A stretch of DNA of 64,000 nucleotides from Pseudomonas capeferrum (GTDB lineage: Bacteria > Pseudomonadota > Gammaproteobacteria > Pseudomonadales > Pseudomonadaceae). The first letter of the stretch is position 1. Each line of letters begins with the position of its first letter. The translations under genes were made by a program, and so were the position numbers. The stretch is from contig NZ_JAAMQM010000028.1 in assembly GCF_013523055.1 (NCBI RefSeq), positions 1 to 64,000 on the forward strand. Reading direction: 5' to 3'. The notes beneath the pieces were generated by a model that worked only from the letters and a program-made list of their open reading frames with translations, searched no databases and had not been told where the DNA came from. Below, piece after piece: positions 28,522-37,164 of the stretch.

Positions 28522-30186
28522 ATGGCGTATTACCGTACTCCCCATGATGTGACGGCCCTGCCCGCCTGGCAGGCGCTTCAGCAACACCGCGACGCCATGC
28601 AAGGCTTCAGCATGCGAGAAGCGTTCAGCAGCGACCCGAGACGCTTCGATCAGTTCTCGCTGAGCAGCTGCGGCTTGTTTCTCGACTACTCGAAGAACCT
28701 CATCACCGAGCAGACCCGAGACCTGCTGGTAAACCTGGCCAACGAAGTCAGCCTGCAGGACGCGATCAAGTCGATGTTCAGCGGCGAGATCATCAATGCC
28801 TCGGAAGGCCGCCCGGTCCTGCACACGGCGCTGCGCCGCCCGGTGGGCGACAAGCTCAGCGTCAACGGCGTCAATGTGATGCCCGAGGTGCACAAGGTAC
28901 TCGGCCAGATCACCGAGCTGGTCGGCCGTATTCACGATGGCCTATGGCGCGGCTACAGCGAAAAACCGATCACCGACGTGGTGAACATCGGTATCGGCGG
29001 TTCGTTCCTCGGCCCCGAACTGGTTTCCGAAGCACTGTTGCCCTATGCCCAGCGCGGCGTGCGCTGCCATTACCTGGCCAATATCGATGGCAGTGAATTC
29101 CACGAGCTGTCGGCCAAGCTTCGCGCGGAGACGACGCTGTTCATCGTCTCCTCGAAATCTTTCAACACCCTCGAAACCTTGAAGAACGCCACGGCGGCGC
29201 GGACCTGGTACCTGGCCCAGGGCGGCTCGGAAGCCGAGCTGTACAGGCACTTCATCGCCGTATCCAGCAACAAGACCGCCGCGGTCGCATTCGGTATTCG
29301 CGAAGAAAACATCTTCCCGATGTGGGACTGGGTCGGCGGGCGCTATTCGCTGTGGTCGGCGATCGGCCTGCCGATCGCCCTGGCCATCGGCACGGCCAAC
29401 TTCAAGGAGTTGCTGTCTGGCGCCTATACCATGGACCAGCATTTCCAGACCGCGCCTTTCGAACAGAACATGCCGGTACTGCTGGCTTTGCTCGGCATCT
29501 GGTATGGCAACTTCTGGGGCGCGGAAAGCCATGCGATCCTGCCGTATGACCACTACCTGCGCAATATCACCAAGCACCTGCAGCAGCTGGACATGGAATC
29601 CAATGGCAAGAGCGTCCTCCAGGACGGCTCGCCAGCGAAGACCGAGACTGGACCGGTGATCTGGGGTGGCGTTGGCTGCAACGGTCAGCATGCCTATCAC
29701 CAGTTGCTGCACCAAGGCACCCAGTTGATTCCGGCGGACTTCATCGTCCCGGTGGTGAGCTTCAACCCTGTCGCCGACCACCATCAGTGGCTCTATGCCA
29801 ATTGCCTGTCGCAAAGCCAGGCCCTGATGCTCGGCAAGACGCGCAGCGAGGCCGAAAGCGAGCTGCGCGAAAAAGGCATGAGCGAAGCCGAGATCGCAAG
29901 GCTCGCGCCGCACAAGGTGATTCCCGGCAACCGTCCGAGCAATACCTTGGTCGTCGAGCGCATCAGCCCGCGCCGTCTGGGTGCGCTGGTGGCCATGTAC
30001 GAGCACAAGGTCTTCGTCCAGAGCGTGGTCTGGGGTATCAATGCCTTCGACCAATGGGGCGTCGAGTTGGGCAAGGAGCTGGGCAAGGGTGTCTATCAGC
30101 GCCTGACCGGCAGCCTCGAGCAGCCGGCCGATGACGGCTCCACCCAGGGGCTGATCAACTACTTCCGCAATCGTCACCGCGGCTGA
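28522..30186 (+). CDS. pgi: glucose-6-phosphate isomerase
   Basis: This 554-residue enzyme interconverts glucose 6-phosphate and fructose 6-phosphate; in pseudomonads it mainly serves the cyclic Entner-Doudoroff route and sugar-phosphate supply. Signatures present are [40 protein letters not shown] (about 272-286) and the C-terminal active-site segment. The ATG at 28522 follows AAGGA and gives [10 protein letters not shown]. Length is typical. Confidence 0.97.
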   Translation: MAYYRTPHDVTALPAWQALQQHRDAMQGFSMREAFSSDPRRFDQFSLSSCGLFLDYSKNLITEQTRDLLVNLANEVSLQDAIKSMFSGEIINASEGRPVLHTALRRPVGDKLSVNGVNVMPEVHKVLGQITELVGRIHDGLWRGYSEKPITDVVNIGIGGSFLGPELVSEALLPYAQRGVRCHYLANIDGSEFHELSAKLRAETTLFIVSSKSFNTLETLKNATAARTWYLAQGGSEAELYRHFIAVSSNKTAAVAFGIREENIFPMWDWVGGRYSLWSAIGLPIALAIGTANFKELLSGAYTMDQHFQTAPFEQNMPVLLALLGIWYGNFWGAESHAILPYDHYLRNITKHLQQLDMESNGKSVLQDGSPAKTETGPVIWGGVGCNGQHAYHQLLHQGTQLIPADFIVPVVSFNPVADHHQWLYANCLSQSQALMLGKTRSEAESELREKGMSEAEIARLAPHKVIPGNRPSNTLVVERISPRRLGALVAMYEHKVFVQSVVWGINAFDQWGVELGKELGKGVYQRLTGSLEQPADDGSTQGLINYFRNRHRG

Positions 30187-30200
30187 CTCCTGCCCCTTCG

Positions 30201-30230
30201 GCCCCCGACACGCTGAACGCGTCCGGGGGC
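30201..30230 (+). terminator. hairpin after pgi
   Basis: A GC-rich stem of about seven to twelve pairs with a bulge (30201-30213 with 30218-30230) lies 15 bases after pgi. No T run follows; its function as a terminator is a guess. Confidence 0.4.
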
Positions 30231-30357
30231 TACACTGTCCTATCGATAGCCGTTGCACCTCATCCTGCCATCGATGCCGATGCCGCCATGTGCGCGAGGA
30301 TGTCGTGCAGTCCACCGCCGCTATGCCGGCGCCGACTAGAGCAGGACAGGACACGCC

Positions 30358-32292
30358 ATGTTCGATATCAGCAAATATCCCGATGCCCAAGCCGTCAGCA
30401 ACGCGGCCCGGCTGTCACCTGACGACTACAGTCGCCTCTACCGCGAATCCGTCGAGGAGCCCGATGCCTTCTGGGCGGCACAGGCCGATCGCCTGGAATG
30501 GATTCGGCCCTGGACACAGGTTCAGCAAAGCGACCTGGCTACTGGCTCGGCCAGCTGGTTCGCGGGCGGACAGTTGAATGTCAGCGCCAATTGCATCGAC
30601 CGTCACCTTGCCACGCGTGGCGACCAGACTGCGCTGCTCTGGGAAGGCGACGAGCCTGATGATTCCCGGGCCATCACCTATCGCGAGCTGCATCGTGAAG
30701 TCTGCCGCCTGGCCAATACCCTGAAAGCTCGAGGAGTGAAAAAGGGTGATCGTGTGTGCATCTACATGCCCATGATCCCGGAAGCCGCCTATGCCATGTT
30801 GGCCTGCACGCGCATCGGTGCCGTCCACTCGGTGGTGTTCGGCGGCTTCTCGCCCGACGCCCTGCGTGATCGCATCCTCGATGCCGATTGCCGCACGGTA
30901 ATCACCGCGGACGAAGGCATCCGTGGCGGCAAGCGCATTCCCCTCAAACAGAACGTCGACCAAGCCTTGCAGAGCTGCCCGGACGTCAGCAGCGTATTGG
31001 TGGTCAAGCGCACCGGTGGCGAGACCCAATGGAGCGAAGGCCGCGATCTCTGGTATCACGAAGCCATCGACGAGGCAGACGACGAGTGCCCGCCTGAACC
31101 CATGGACGCCGAGGACCCGCTGTTCATCCTCTACACATCCGGCAGCACCGGCAAACCCAAGGGTGTGCTGCACTCCACTGCCGGCTATCTGCTGCAAGCG
31201 GCCATGACCTTCGACGTGGTCTTCGATTACCGTGACGGCGAGGTGTTCTGGTGCACCGCGGATGTCGGCTGGGTCACCGGGCACAGTTATATCGTCTACG
31301 GCCCCCTGGCCAATGGCGCGATCTCGCTGATGTTCGAAGGCGTACCGAACTACCCGAGCACTTCGCGCTTCTGGCAGGTCGTGGACAAGCACAAGGTCAA
31401 CATTTTCTATACCGCCCCGACCGCATTGCGGGCGCTGATGCGCGAGGGTTCGGCACCGCTGCAAGGGTCGTCCCGGAAGAGCTTGCGCCTGCTGGGCAGC
31501 GTTGGCGAACCGATCAACCCCGAGGCCTGGGAATGGTACTTCGAGGAAGTCGGACAGAAGCGATGTCCGATCATCGACACCTGGTGGCAGACGGAAACCG
31601 GCGGCATCATGCTGAGCCCGCTGCCCGGCACCCGACGGGTCAAGCCAGGCTGCGCGACCCAACCGATGTTTGGCATCCAGCCTGTCTTGCTCGATGAAAA
31701 GGGCAAGGAAATCGAGGGGGCGGGTGCCGGTCTGCTGGCCATCAAAGCCAGTTGGCCGGGACAGATTCGGAGTGTGTATGGCGACCACCAGCGAATGGTC
31801 GACACTTACTTCAAACCGATGCCGGGCTATTACTTCACGGGTGATGGCGCGCGCAGGGACGAGGACGGCGACTACTGGATCACCGGACGCATCGACGATG
31901 TGATCAATGTCTCCGGGCACCGCATCGGCACCGCCGAAGTGGAGAGCGCGCTGGTCCTTCACGACAAGATCGCCGAAGCCGCCGTCGTCGCTTACCCTCA
32001 TGACCTCAAGGGCCAGGGTATCTATGCCTTCGTCACACCCATGGGCGGGATCGAGCCCGATGATGTCCTCAGGAAGGAACTCCTGGCGCTGGTCAGCAAG
32101 GAGATCGGCAGCTTCGCCAAGCCCGAGTTGATTCAGTGGGCGCCCGCGTTGCCCAAGACCCGCTCTGGCAAGATCATGCGGCGTATACTGCGCAAGATAG
32201 CCTGTAACGACCTGGACAACCTCGGCGATACCTCGACCTTGGCCGACGCCAGCGTGGTTCAGGAACTCATCGACACACGTCTCAATCAATAG
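30358..32292 (+). CDS. acs: acetyl-CoA synthetase (AMP-forming)
   Basis: This 644-residue enzyme activates acetate to acetyl-CoA through acetyl-AMP. The AMP-binding P-loop is [14 protein letters not shown] (about 258-271), with the adenine motif TWWQTETGG (about 407-415) and the hinge Asp in [20 protein letters not shown]. The C-terminal lysine in [13 protein letters not shown] (about residue 603) is the catalytic and acetylation-controlled site. GGACAGG lies upstream of the ATG. The specificity pocket was not examined, so propionate use is possible. Confidence 0.93.
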   Translation: MFDISKYPDAQAVSNAARLSPDDYSRLYRESVEEPDAFWAAQADRLEWIRPWTQVQQSDLATGSASWFAGGQLNVSANCIDRHLATRGDQTALLWEGDEPDDSRAITYRELHREVCRLANTLKARGVKKGDRVCIYMPMIPEAAYAMLACTRIGAVHSVVFGGFSPDALRDRILDADCRTVITADEGIRGGKRIPLKQNVDQALQSCPDVSSVLVVKRTGGETQWSEGRDLWYHEAIDEADDECPPEPMDAEDPLFILYTSGSTGKPKGVLHSTAGYLLQAAMTFDVVFDYRDGEVFWCTADVGWVTGHSYIVYGPLANGAISLMFEGVPNYPSTSRFWQVVDKHKVNIFYTAPTALRALMREGSAPLQGSSRKSLRLLGSVGEPINPEAWEWYFEEVGQKRCPIIDTWWQTETGGIMLSPLPGTRRVKPGCATQPMFGIQPVLLDEKGKEIEGAGAGLLAIKASWPGQIRSVYGDHQRMVDTYFKPMPGYYFTGDGARRDEDGDYWITGRIDDVINVSGHRIGTAEVESALVLHDKIAEAAVVAYPHDLKGQGIYAFVTPMGGIEPDDVLRKELLALVSKEIGSFAKPELIQWAPALPKTRSGKIMRRILRKIACNDLDNLGDTSTLADASVVQELIDTRLNQ

Positions 32293-32332
32293 ACGGCAGG
32301 CTGCGCTGGCTGCCACTGCACGACAGGACGCC

Positions 32333-33202
32333 ATGGAAGTCATTCGCCGCCGTATCGAGAGCCAACTTCTCAGCCTGACCGGAATGGCTCTCGGTCAGCT
32401 CGACCTGGAGTCACCCAAGGGCGACCCAGGCCTGTTCGGTCCTCAGAGTGTCAGCTGGCGCGTGCATGGTGACTTCACCAGTATGATGATCGGTGGGATC
32501 AGCGCATTGCTGATGCAGATGCTTCATCCACTCGCCCTGGCGGGTGTCTGGGATCATTCCAACTTCCGCCAGGACCTGATCGGTCGCCTGCGTCGCACCA
32601 GCCAGTTCGTGTCGGGCACGACCTTCGGCTCGACCCGTGACGCAGAATGGCTGATAGAAAAAGTTCGCTCCGTTCACCTCAAGGTCGTCGGCACGGCCCC
32701 GGATGGCCGCCCCTATGCGGCAAGCGATCCGGATTTGCTGACATGGGTTCACGTGGCCGAGGTCAGCAGTTTTCTGGCCGCGCACCTGCGCTACCGCAAC
32801 CCTTCGATGTCACAGGCCGATCAGGATGGCTATTACAGCGAAATCGCCTTGATAGCCGAACGTTTGGGAGCCCGGGCCGTGCCTCGCTCGACCGCGCAGG
32901 TCGCCGACTATCTCCAGCATATGCGCCCACAGTTGCAGGGGGATGCGCGCTGCCGCGAAATGCTGAGTATCCTTCTCGATGCACCGGCTCCCAGCCGCCT
33001 GGCGGAACCGGTCGGCAAGCTGATGTTGCGCGCCGGAATCGAGCTGCTTCCGGACTGGGCCACAGAGATGCTCGAACTGAGGCAAGGCCCCTTGCAGCGC
33101 ATGATGATTCGTCTGGGCGTCGAACGCACCGCGCCCGTACTGCGCTGGGCCATGCGTAACGGTTCGGTGCACCGCGCCAGACGACGCATGGGCATCGGCT
33201 GA
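32333..33202 (+). CDS. MpaB-type oxygenase family protein (DUF2236)
   Basis: This 289-residue protein carries a DUF2236 domain, related to rubber oxygenase and fungal MpaB, that are heme-dependent. Conserved pieces include QMLHPLALAGVWDHS (about 62-76), FVSGTTFGSTRDA and TWVHVAEVSSFLAAH (about 137-151); the histidines in the first and third could bind heme. No signal peptide or membrane helix is clear. Substrate is unknown. It lies 40 bases after acs and may be co-transcribed. Confidence 0.8.
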   Translation: MEVIRRRIESQLLSLTGMALGQLDLESPKGDPGLFGPQSVSWRVHGDFTSMMIGGISALLMQMLHPLALAGVWDHSNFRQDLIGRLRRTSQFVSGTTFGSTRDAEWLIEKVRSVHLKVVGTAPDGRPYAASDPDLLTWVHVAEVSSFLAAHLRYRNPSMSQADQDGYYSEIALIAERLGARAVPRSTAQVADYLQHMRPQLQGDARCREMLSILLDAPAPSRLAEPVGKLMLRAGIELLPDWATEMLELRQGPLQRMMIRLGVERTAPVLRWAMRNGSVHRARRRMGIG

Positions 33203-33283
33203 AGCAGGGATTTCGCCGACCTGCGGAACCGTTTTTACCTGCCATACTCCAAGCACTCCCGCCTGTGACAGACGACGTCGTTC

Positions 33284-36232
33284 ATGCCCAAAGGATTGAT
33301 CCGCGCCCTAGGCGCCTTGCTGGCCCTGGTGGCCCTGTACAGCCTGTTCGGCTTTCTGATTCTTCCCGGTATTGCCTTGCGCATCGCCAACCAGCAGCTG
33401 GTGACCTACGCCACGGTGCCCGCCCAGTTGCAGCGCATCGAGCTCAATCCTTTCACGCTCGAGCTGACGCTGCATGGTCTTCGGATCGGTGAACCTGGCA
33501 AGGAACAGGCAGGCTTCGAGCGACTGTACGCCAATGCGCAGCTGGACAGTCTGTGGAGTGGCGCCCTGCACCTGGAAGCCATCGAGCTGGATGGGCCGCG
33601 TACCGAGGTGCTGTTCGACAAGAACGGTAGCCTCAACCTTGAACGCCTCTTCAAGCTGCCGCCCAGCGAGCCTCAGCCGGAGGCCGCCCCAAGCGATCCT
33701 TTTCCGTTGCGTATCGGCAGCATCAAGCTCAGCAAAGGCTATGTGCGCTTTCAGGACCTGCGTCCAAGCGAGCCTATCGAGTTCCTCTACGATGCGCTCG
33801 ACCTGGAGCTGAAAAACCTGAGTACCCTTCCCGACGACAATGCCGACATGACGCTGGTCGCAAACGGACCGGCAGGCGGACGTATCGATTGGTCCGGTAC
33901 GCTGAGCCTGTCCCCGCTCGCCTCGGAGGGTACGCTGAAGATTACCGATGGCAAGATGAAAGCCTGGTGGCCCTACGTACGCGATGCCGTGCCCCTGGTG
34001 CTGGAAGACGGCACGATCAGCTTGAATACCCACTACAAGCTGAGCCTGGCCAAGGATACGGAGCTGCTGCTGGACAAGATCTCCATGCGTATCGCCCCCT
34101 TCGCCATCAAGGCACCGGATGGGCGCAAGCTGGCGCGCCTGGCGAAACTGGAGGTGAGCGAAACGTCAATCGACCTGGCCAAGCAGCGCGTGGTCGTCGG
34201 CAAGGTTCGCAGCGACAAGCTGGAGACCTGGGCGGCACTCGAGCAGGATGGCCAGCTCGATTGGCAGAAACTCTTCGCGACCTCGCCAGCCAAAGCCACG
34301 CCCGCGGAAATATCCGAACCCGCGACAGCCGCGCCGTCCACCGAAGCCTCTGCAGCCAACGCGCCAGGCAAGCCTTGGCAGGTGTTGCTCAAGGATGTCC
34401 AGTTACGCAACTACCAAGTGCACCTGGCCGATCGTAGTCGAAAGGAGCCGGTAGCGCTGGACGTCGGCCCGCTCAATGCAGACCTGCGTGATTTCGACAG
34501 CCTCAATCGGTCGCCCTTCACACTCAAGCTGGACACCGGCGTGGGGCGTCAAGGCAAGCTGCAGGCTTCCGGTCAGGTGAACCTGGCGCCGGTAAGCGCG
34601 CGCCTGGACGTGTCCACTCAGGACATCGATCTGCGCGTGGCCCAGGCCTACATCAGCCCGTTCATACGTCTGGAACTGCGTAGTGGCAGGTTGGCCAGCG
34701 CTCTCAAGGTCGACCTCACCAGTACCCAGCCGCTGGCCTTTACCGTGACCGGGAATGCCCAGGTCGATCAGTTGCACACCCTCGATACCATCAAGGACCG
34801 CGACTTCGTCAAATGGCAGCAGCTGAACCTGGATGGCCTGTCCTATGTGCACGGCGATGCGCTGTCGATCGACAAGGTCATGCTGCAGCAGCCCTACGCG
34901 CGCTTCATGATCAACGAAGATCGCACGACCAATATCGATGACCTGTTGATCAAGCAGCCCTCCGACACACCCGAACGCACGCAGGGCAAGCCCTCCACGG
35001 CGAGTACCGACTCTGCCGCTCGACCGCCTCTGGGCGTGCATATCGGCGAGATCAGTATTAATGACGGTTCTGCCAACTTCGCCGATTTCAGCCTGACCCC
35101 GTTCTTCGCCACCGCGGCGCAGGAGCTCAATGGCCAGATCGGGACGCTCGACAATCGCAAGCCGAATCCGGCCAAGGTGGATGTCCGGGGCAAGGTCGAC
35201 CGTTACGCGCCTGTCACCATCAAAGGCGCATTGAACCCCTTCGACCCCATGGCCAGCCTCGACATCGCTACCAGCTTCCGCCGTGTCGAATTGACGACCC
35301 TGACCCCCTATTCCGGAAAATTCGCGGGTTATCGTATTCGCAAGGGGCGCCTGAACCTCGACCTGCATTACCTGATCACCAACGGCCAGCTCAAGGCCGA
35401 GAACAAGGTGGTGGTCGAGCAGTTGCAACTGGGCGAGAAAGTCGACAGTCCGGATGCCGTGGACCTGCCGCTGCGCCTGGCCGTCGCGCTGCTCAAGGAC
35501 ACCCAGGGCAGGATATCGATCGAGCTGCCTGTCTCGGGCGATCTCAACAACCCTCAGTTCAGCGTGATGCCGATCGTTTGGCAGACCTTGCGCAACCTCG
35601 TCCTGCGCGCGGCCCAGGCACCGTTCAAGTTCATAGGCGGCCTGGTCAGCGGTGGAGGCTCCGAAGACCTTGGTACCGTGGCGTTCGCACCGGGCTCGAG
35701 CGACCTGGCTCAGGACGCACAGGCGGCACTGGACAAGCTCGCGATCGCCCTCAAGGAGCGCCCTGCCCTACGCCTGGAAATCGAAGGTACCAGCGCCCAG
35801 GACAGCGATGGCCCACTGATCGCTCAGCAGCGTCTGGAGCGCGAGTATCAGAGTACCTGGTACAAGATCCTCCAGCGCCGTGGCGACAAGGTGCCGGCCA
35901 GCGCATCGATGTTGGCGGTCGAGGACGAGGACAAGCCGGCCATGTTGGAAGGCATCTATCGTACCCGCCTGAAGCAGCAGCCTCCGGTGGAATGGGAACA
36001 GCTCGATCGCAATGAGCGTACGGCCCGCCTGCACGATGCGGTGATCAAGACCTGGGCACAAAGCACGACACTGCTCAGATCGCTCGGGCAGGCACGGGCC
36101 AGCAGCATCAAGGATTACCTGGTTGATAAAGGCCAACTGCAAGATGACCGCGTCTACTTTATCGATACCAGCCTCGGGCAGGCTGAAGCCGACGGACGCA
36201 TCGTCACGCCTCTGCATCTCGATGCGGAGTAA
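33284..36232 (+). CDS. large AsmA-like DUF748 protein
   Basis: This 982-residue envelope protein has one N-terminal membrane helix (about 5-28) and an otherwise periplasmic body. The body consists of repeated beta-rich AsmA/DUF748 segments, including VDVRGKVDRYAPVTIKGALNPFDPMASLDI and the conserved GKFAGYRIRKGRLNLDLHY (about 683-701). The C-terminal 200 residues are helical with an OmpA-like SSDLAQDAQAALDKLA segment. Relatives include AsmA/TamB-type proteins thought to carry lipids between membranes; that role is inferred. A strong terminator follows. Confidence 0.8.
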   Translation: MPKGLIRALGALLALVALYSLFGFLILPGIALRIANQQLVTYATVPAQLQRIELNPFTLELTLHGLRIGEPGKEQAGFERLYANAQLDSLWSGALHLEAIELDGPRTEVLFDKNGSLNLERLFKLPPSEPQPEAAPSDPFPLRIGSIKLSKGYVRFQDLRPSEPIEFLYDALDLELKNLSTLPDDNADMTLVANGPAGGRIDWSGTLSLSPLASEGTLKITDGKMKAWWPYVRDAVPLVLEDGTISLNTHYKLSLAKDTELLLDKISMRIAPFAIKAPDGRKLARLAKLEVSETSIDLAKQRVVVGKVRSDKLETWAALEQDGQLDWQKLFATSPAKATPAEISEPATAAPSTEASAANAPGKPWQVLLKDVQLRNYQVHLADRSRKEPVALDVGPLNADLRDFDSLNRSPFTLKLDTGVGRQGKLQASGQVNLAPVSARLDVSTQDIDLRVAQAYISPFIRLELRSGRLASALKVDLTSTQPLAFTVTGNAQVDQLHTLDTIKDRDFVKWQQLNLDGLSYVHGDALSIDKVMLQQPYARFMINEDRTTNIDDLLIKQPSDTPERTQGKPSTASTDSAARPPLGVHIGEISINDGSANFADFSLTPFFATAAQELNGQIGTLDNRKPNPAKVDVRGKVDRYAPVTIKGALNPFDPMASLDIATSFRRVELTTLTPYSGKFAGYRIRKGRLNLDLHYLITNGQLKAENKVVVEQLQLGEKVDSPDAVDLPLRLAVALLKDTQGRISIELPVSGDLNNPQFSVMPIVWQTLRNLVLRAAQAPFKFIGGLVSGGGSEDLGTVAFAPGSSDLAQDAQAALDKLAIALKERPALRLEIEGTSAQDSDGPLIAQQRLEREYQSTWYKILQRRGDKVPASASMLAVEDEDKPAMLEGIYRTRLKQQPPVEWEQLDRNERTARLHDAVIKTWAQSTTLLRSLGQARASSIKDYLVDKGQLQDDRVYFIDTSLGQAEADGRIVTPLHLDAE

Positions 36233-36294
36233 GCCAGGAACGAGCAGCCTGCCACGGCAGGATTGTGAGTGCGGGCAGGTGATGGGTGAATAGA

Positions 36295-36322
36295 AAAACC
36301 CCCGGCGCAGGCCGGGGGTTTT
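36295..36322. terminator. bidirectional intrinsic terminator
   Basis: A perfect 12-pair stem (36295-36306 with 36311-36322) with a four-base loop has A on the left and T on the right. It can end both the rightward DUF748 transcript and the leftward BON-gene transcript. Confidence 0.9.
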
Positions 36323-36365
36323 GCTTTATAGCGTGACCCCATCCATGTGGTCGCTGAAGCTATCC

Positions 36366-36722
36366 TTATTCGGCTTTCAGGCCGTCAGCCGATACGGCTT
36401 GGACGCCTTTGATTTTCTTGGTGATGGCAATTGCCATTTCTTTCTGGGATGCGGTGACTGCTACGTCGGAAGACAGGGATACCACACCTTTGTTGGTCTC
36501 GACCTTGATGTCAGTACCTGGAATACCTTTTTCGGTGACCAGGTCGGCCTTGACCTTGGTGGTGATCCAAGTGTCGGAAGTATCTTCTTTGGCCTTGGTC
36601 ATCTCGCCGGCGGCCAGCGTCATTGGAGCCTGGGACTGATTCGCTTGTTGGGCGAATGCGACGTTAGCCATGGTCATGGTCAGAGCGGTAGCAGTAGCGG
36701 CAGCAATGGCGAACTTCTTCAT
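36366..36722 (-). CDS. periplasmic BON-domain protein (OsmY-like)
   Basis: This 118-residue secreted protein has a Sec signal peptide (1-23, cleavage near AFA-QQ) and one BON domain (about 47-118: TKVKADLVTEKGIPGTDIKVETNKGVVSLSSDV). BON proteins such as OsmY act in envelope stress by binding membranes. The ATG at 36722 is chosen because AGGAG lies nine bases upstream; an in-frame GTG three codons earlier is less likely. Upstream is a -24/-12 promoter-like sequence and paired direct repeats, unusual for this gene type. Confidence 0.88.
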   Translation of the reverse strand: MKKFAIAAATATALTMTMANVAFAQQANQSQAPMTLAAGEMTKAKEDTSDTWITTKVKADLVTEKGIPGTDIKVETNKGVVSLSSDVAVTASQKEMAIAITKKIKGVQAVSADGLKAE

Positions 36723-36786
36723 ACAAAACACTCCTGGTTTACGATAGGGCTGAGCCGATGTAACTGGCTGCAGATGTAAGGAGTGT

Positions 36787-36802
36787 TGCAGGGCCTGTGC
36801 CA
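36787..36802 (-). promoter_or_regulatory. sigma-54-type promoter of the BON gene
   Basis: The minus strand reads TGGCAC (36797-36802) and TGCA (36787-36790), with GG and GC exactly ten bases apart. It matches the sigma-54 consensus about as well as the crcZ promoter does. The start would be near 36776, leaving a 54-base leader. Confidence 0.7.
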
Positions 36803-36868
36803 GCTTTTTAACAACCTAAAAATCGTTAAAAATCAAAGGCTTACTAGAAATGACAATTTCTTGAATCG

Positions 36869-36914
36869 TGCATTTTGCATGTCGGCACAAATTACTGCAT
36901 GCAAGATGCATGTC
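36869..36914 (-). promoter_or_regulatory. paired direct repeats, candidate activator sites for the BON gene
   Basis: Two 15-base direct repeats, TGCATTTTGCATGTC (36869-36883) and TGCAAGATGCATGTC (36900-36914), start 31 bases apart, three helical turns. Each contains inverted TGCA parts. They lie about 70-115 bases upstream of the -24/-12 element, where a sigma-54 activator would bind, with an A/T-rich stretch between. The activator is unknown. Confidence 0.55.
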
Positions 36915-37005
36915 CACGGGCTTTTCACGCCAAATAAAAAAGGACCCCGTAGGGTAATGCCAGTCAGTCAAGGCCCACGATCTGCAATTGGGGCTGCTTC
37001 GCATC

Positions 37006-37033
37006 CCTTCGCGGGCAAGCCCGCTCCCACAAG
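37006..37033 (+). repeat. REP element, left copy
   Basis: This unit, with the palindromic core GCGGGCAAGCCCGC, resembles the P. putida-type REP sequence. It forms the inner end of the left arm of the inverted repeat. Confidence 0.75.
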
Positions 37034-37063
37034 TTGAGCGCCGAATTCAGGAACTGCGCACTT

Positions 37064-37091
37064 CTTGTGGGAGCGGGCTTGCCCGCGAAGG
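37064..37091 (-). repeat. REP element, right copy (inverted)
   Basis: This is an exact inverted copy of the 37006-37033 element and forms the inner end of the right arm. Paired inverted REP units are the usual mobile form, spread by REP-associated transposases; no such gene is in the window. Confidence 0.75.
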
Positions 37092-37164
37092 GGCGCGAAG
37101 CAGCCCCATTGGCCTTAACTGACAAGCATTACCCCACAGGGTCCTTTCTTCTAACCTGTCTCGC

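Larger units (their letters stand above)
36936..37150. repeat. long imperfect inverted repeat built around two REP elements
   Basis: Arms at about 36938-37033 and 37064-37150 are inverted copies along their full length, apart from an 11-base insertion in the left arm and scattered changes. The spacer is 30 bases. The arm ends read AAAGGACCC-like outward, and on the minus strand the structure finishes in six T (36936-36941), so it may act as a very large terminator for the pnp transcript. It fills most of the gap between pnp and the BON promoter region. Confidence 0.8.
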
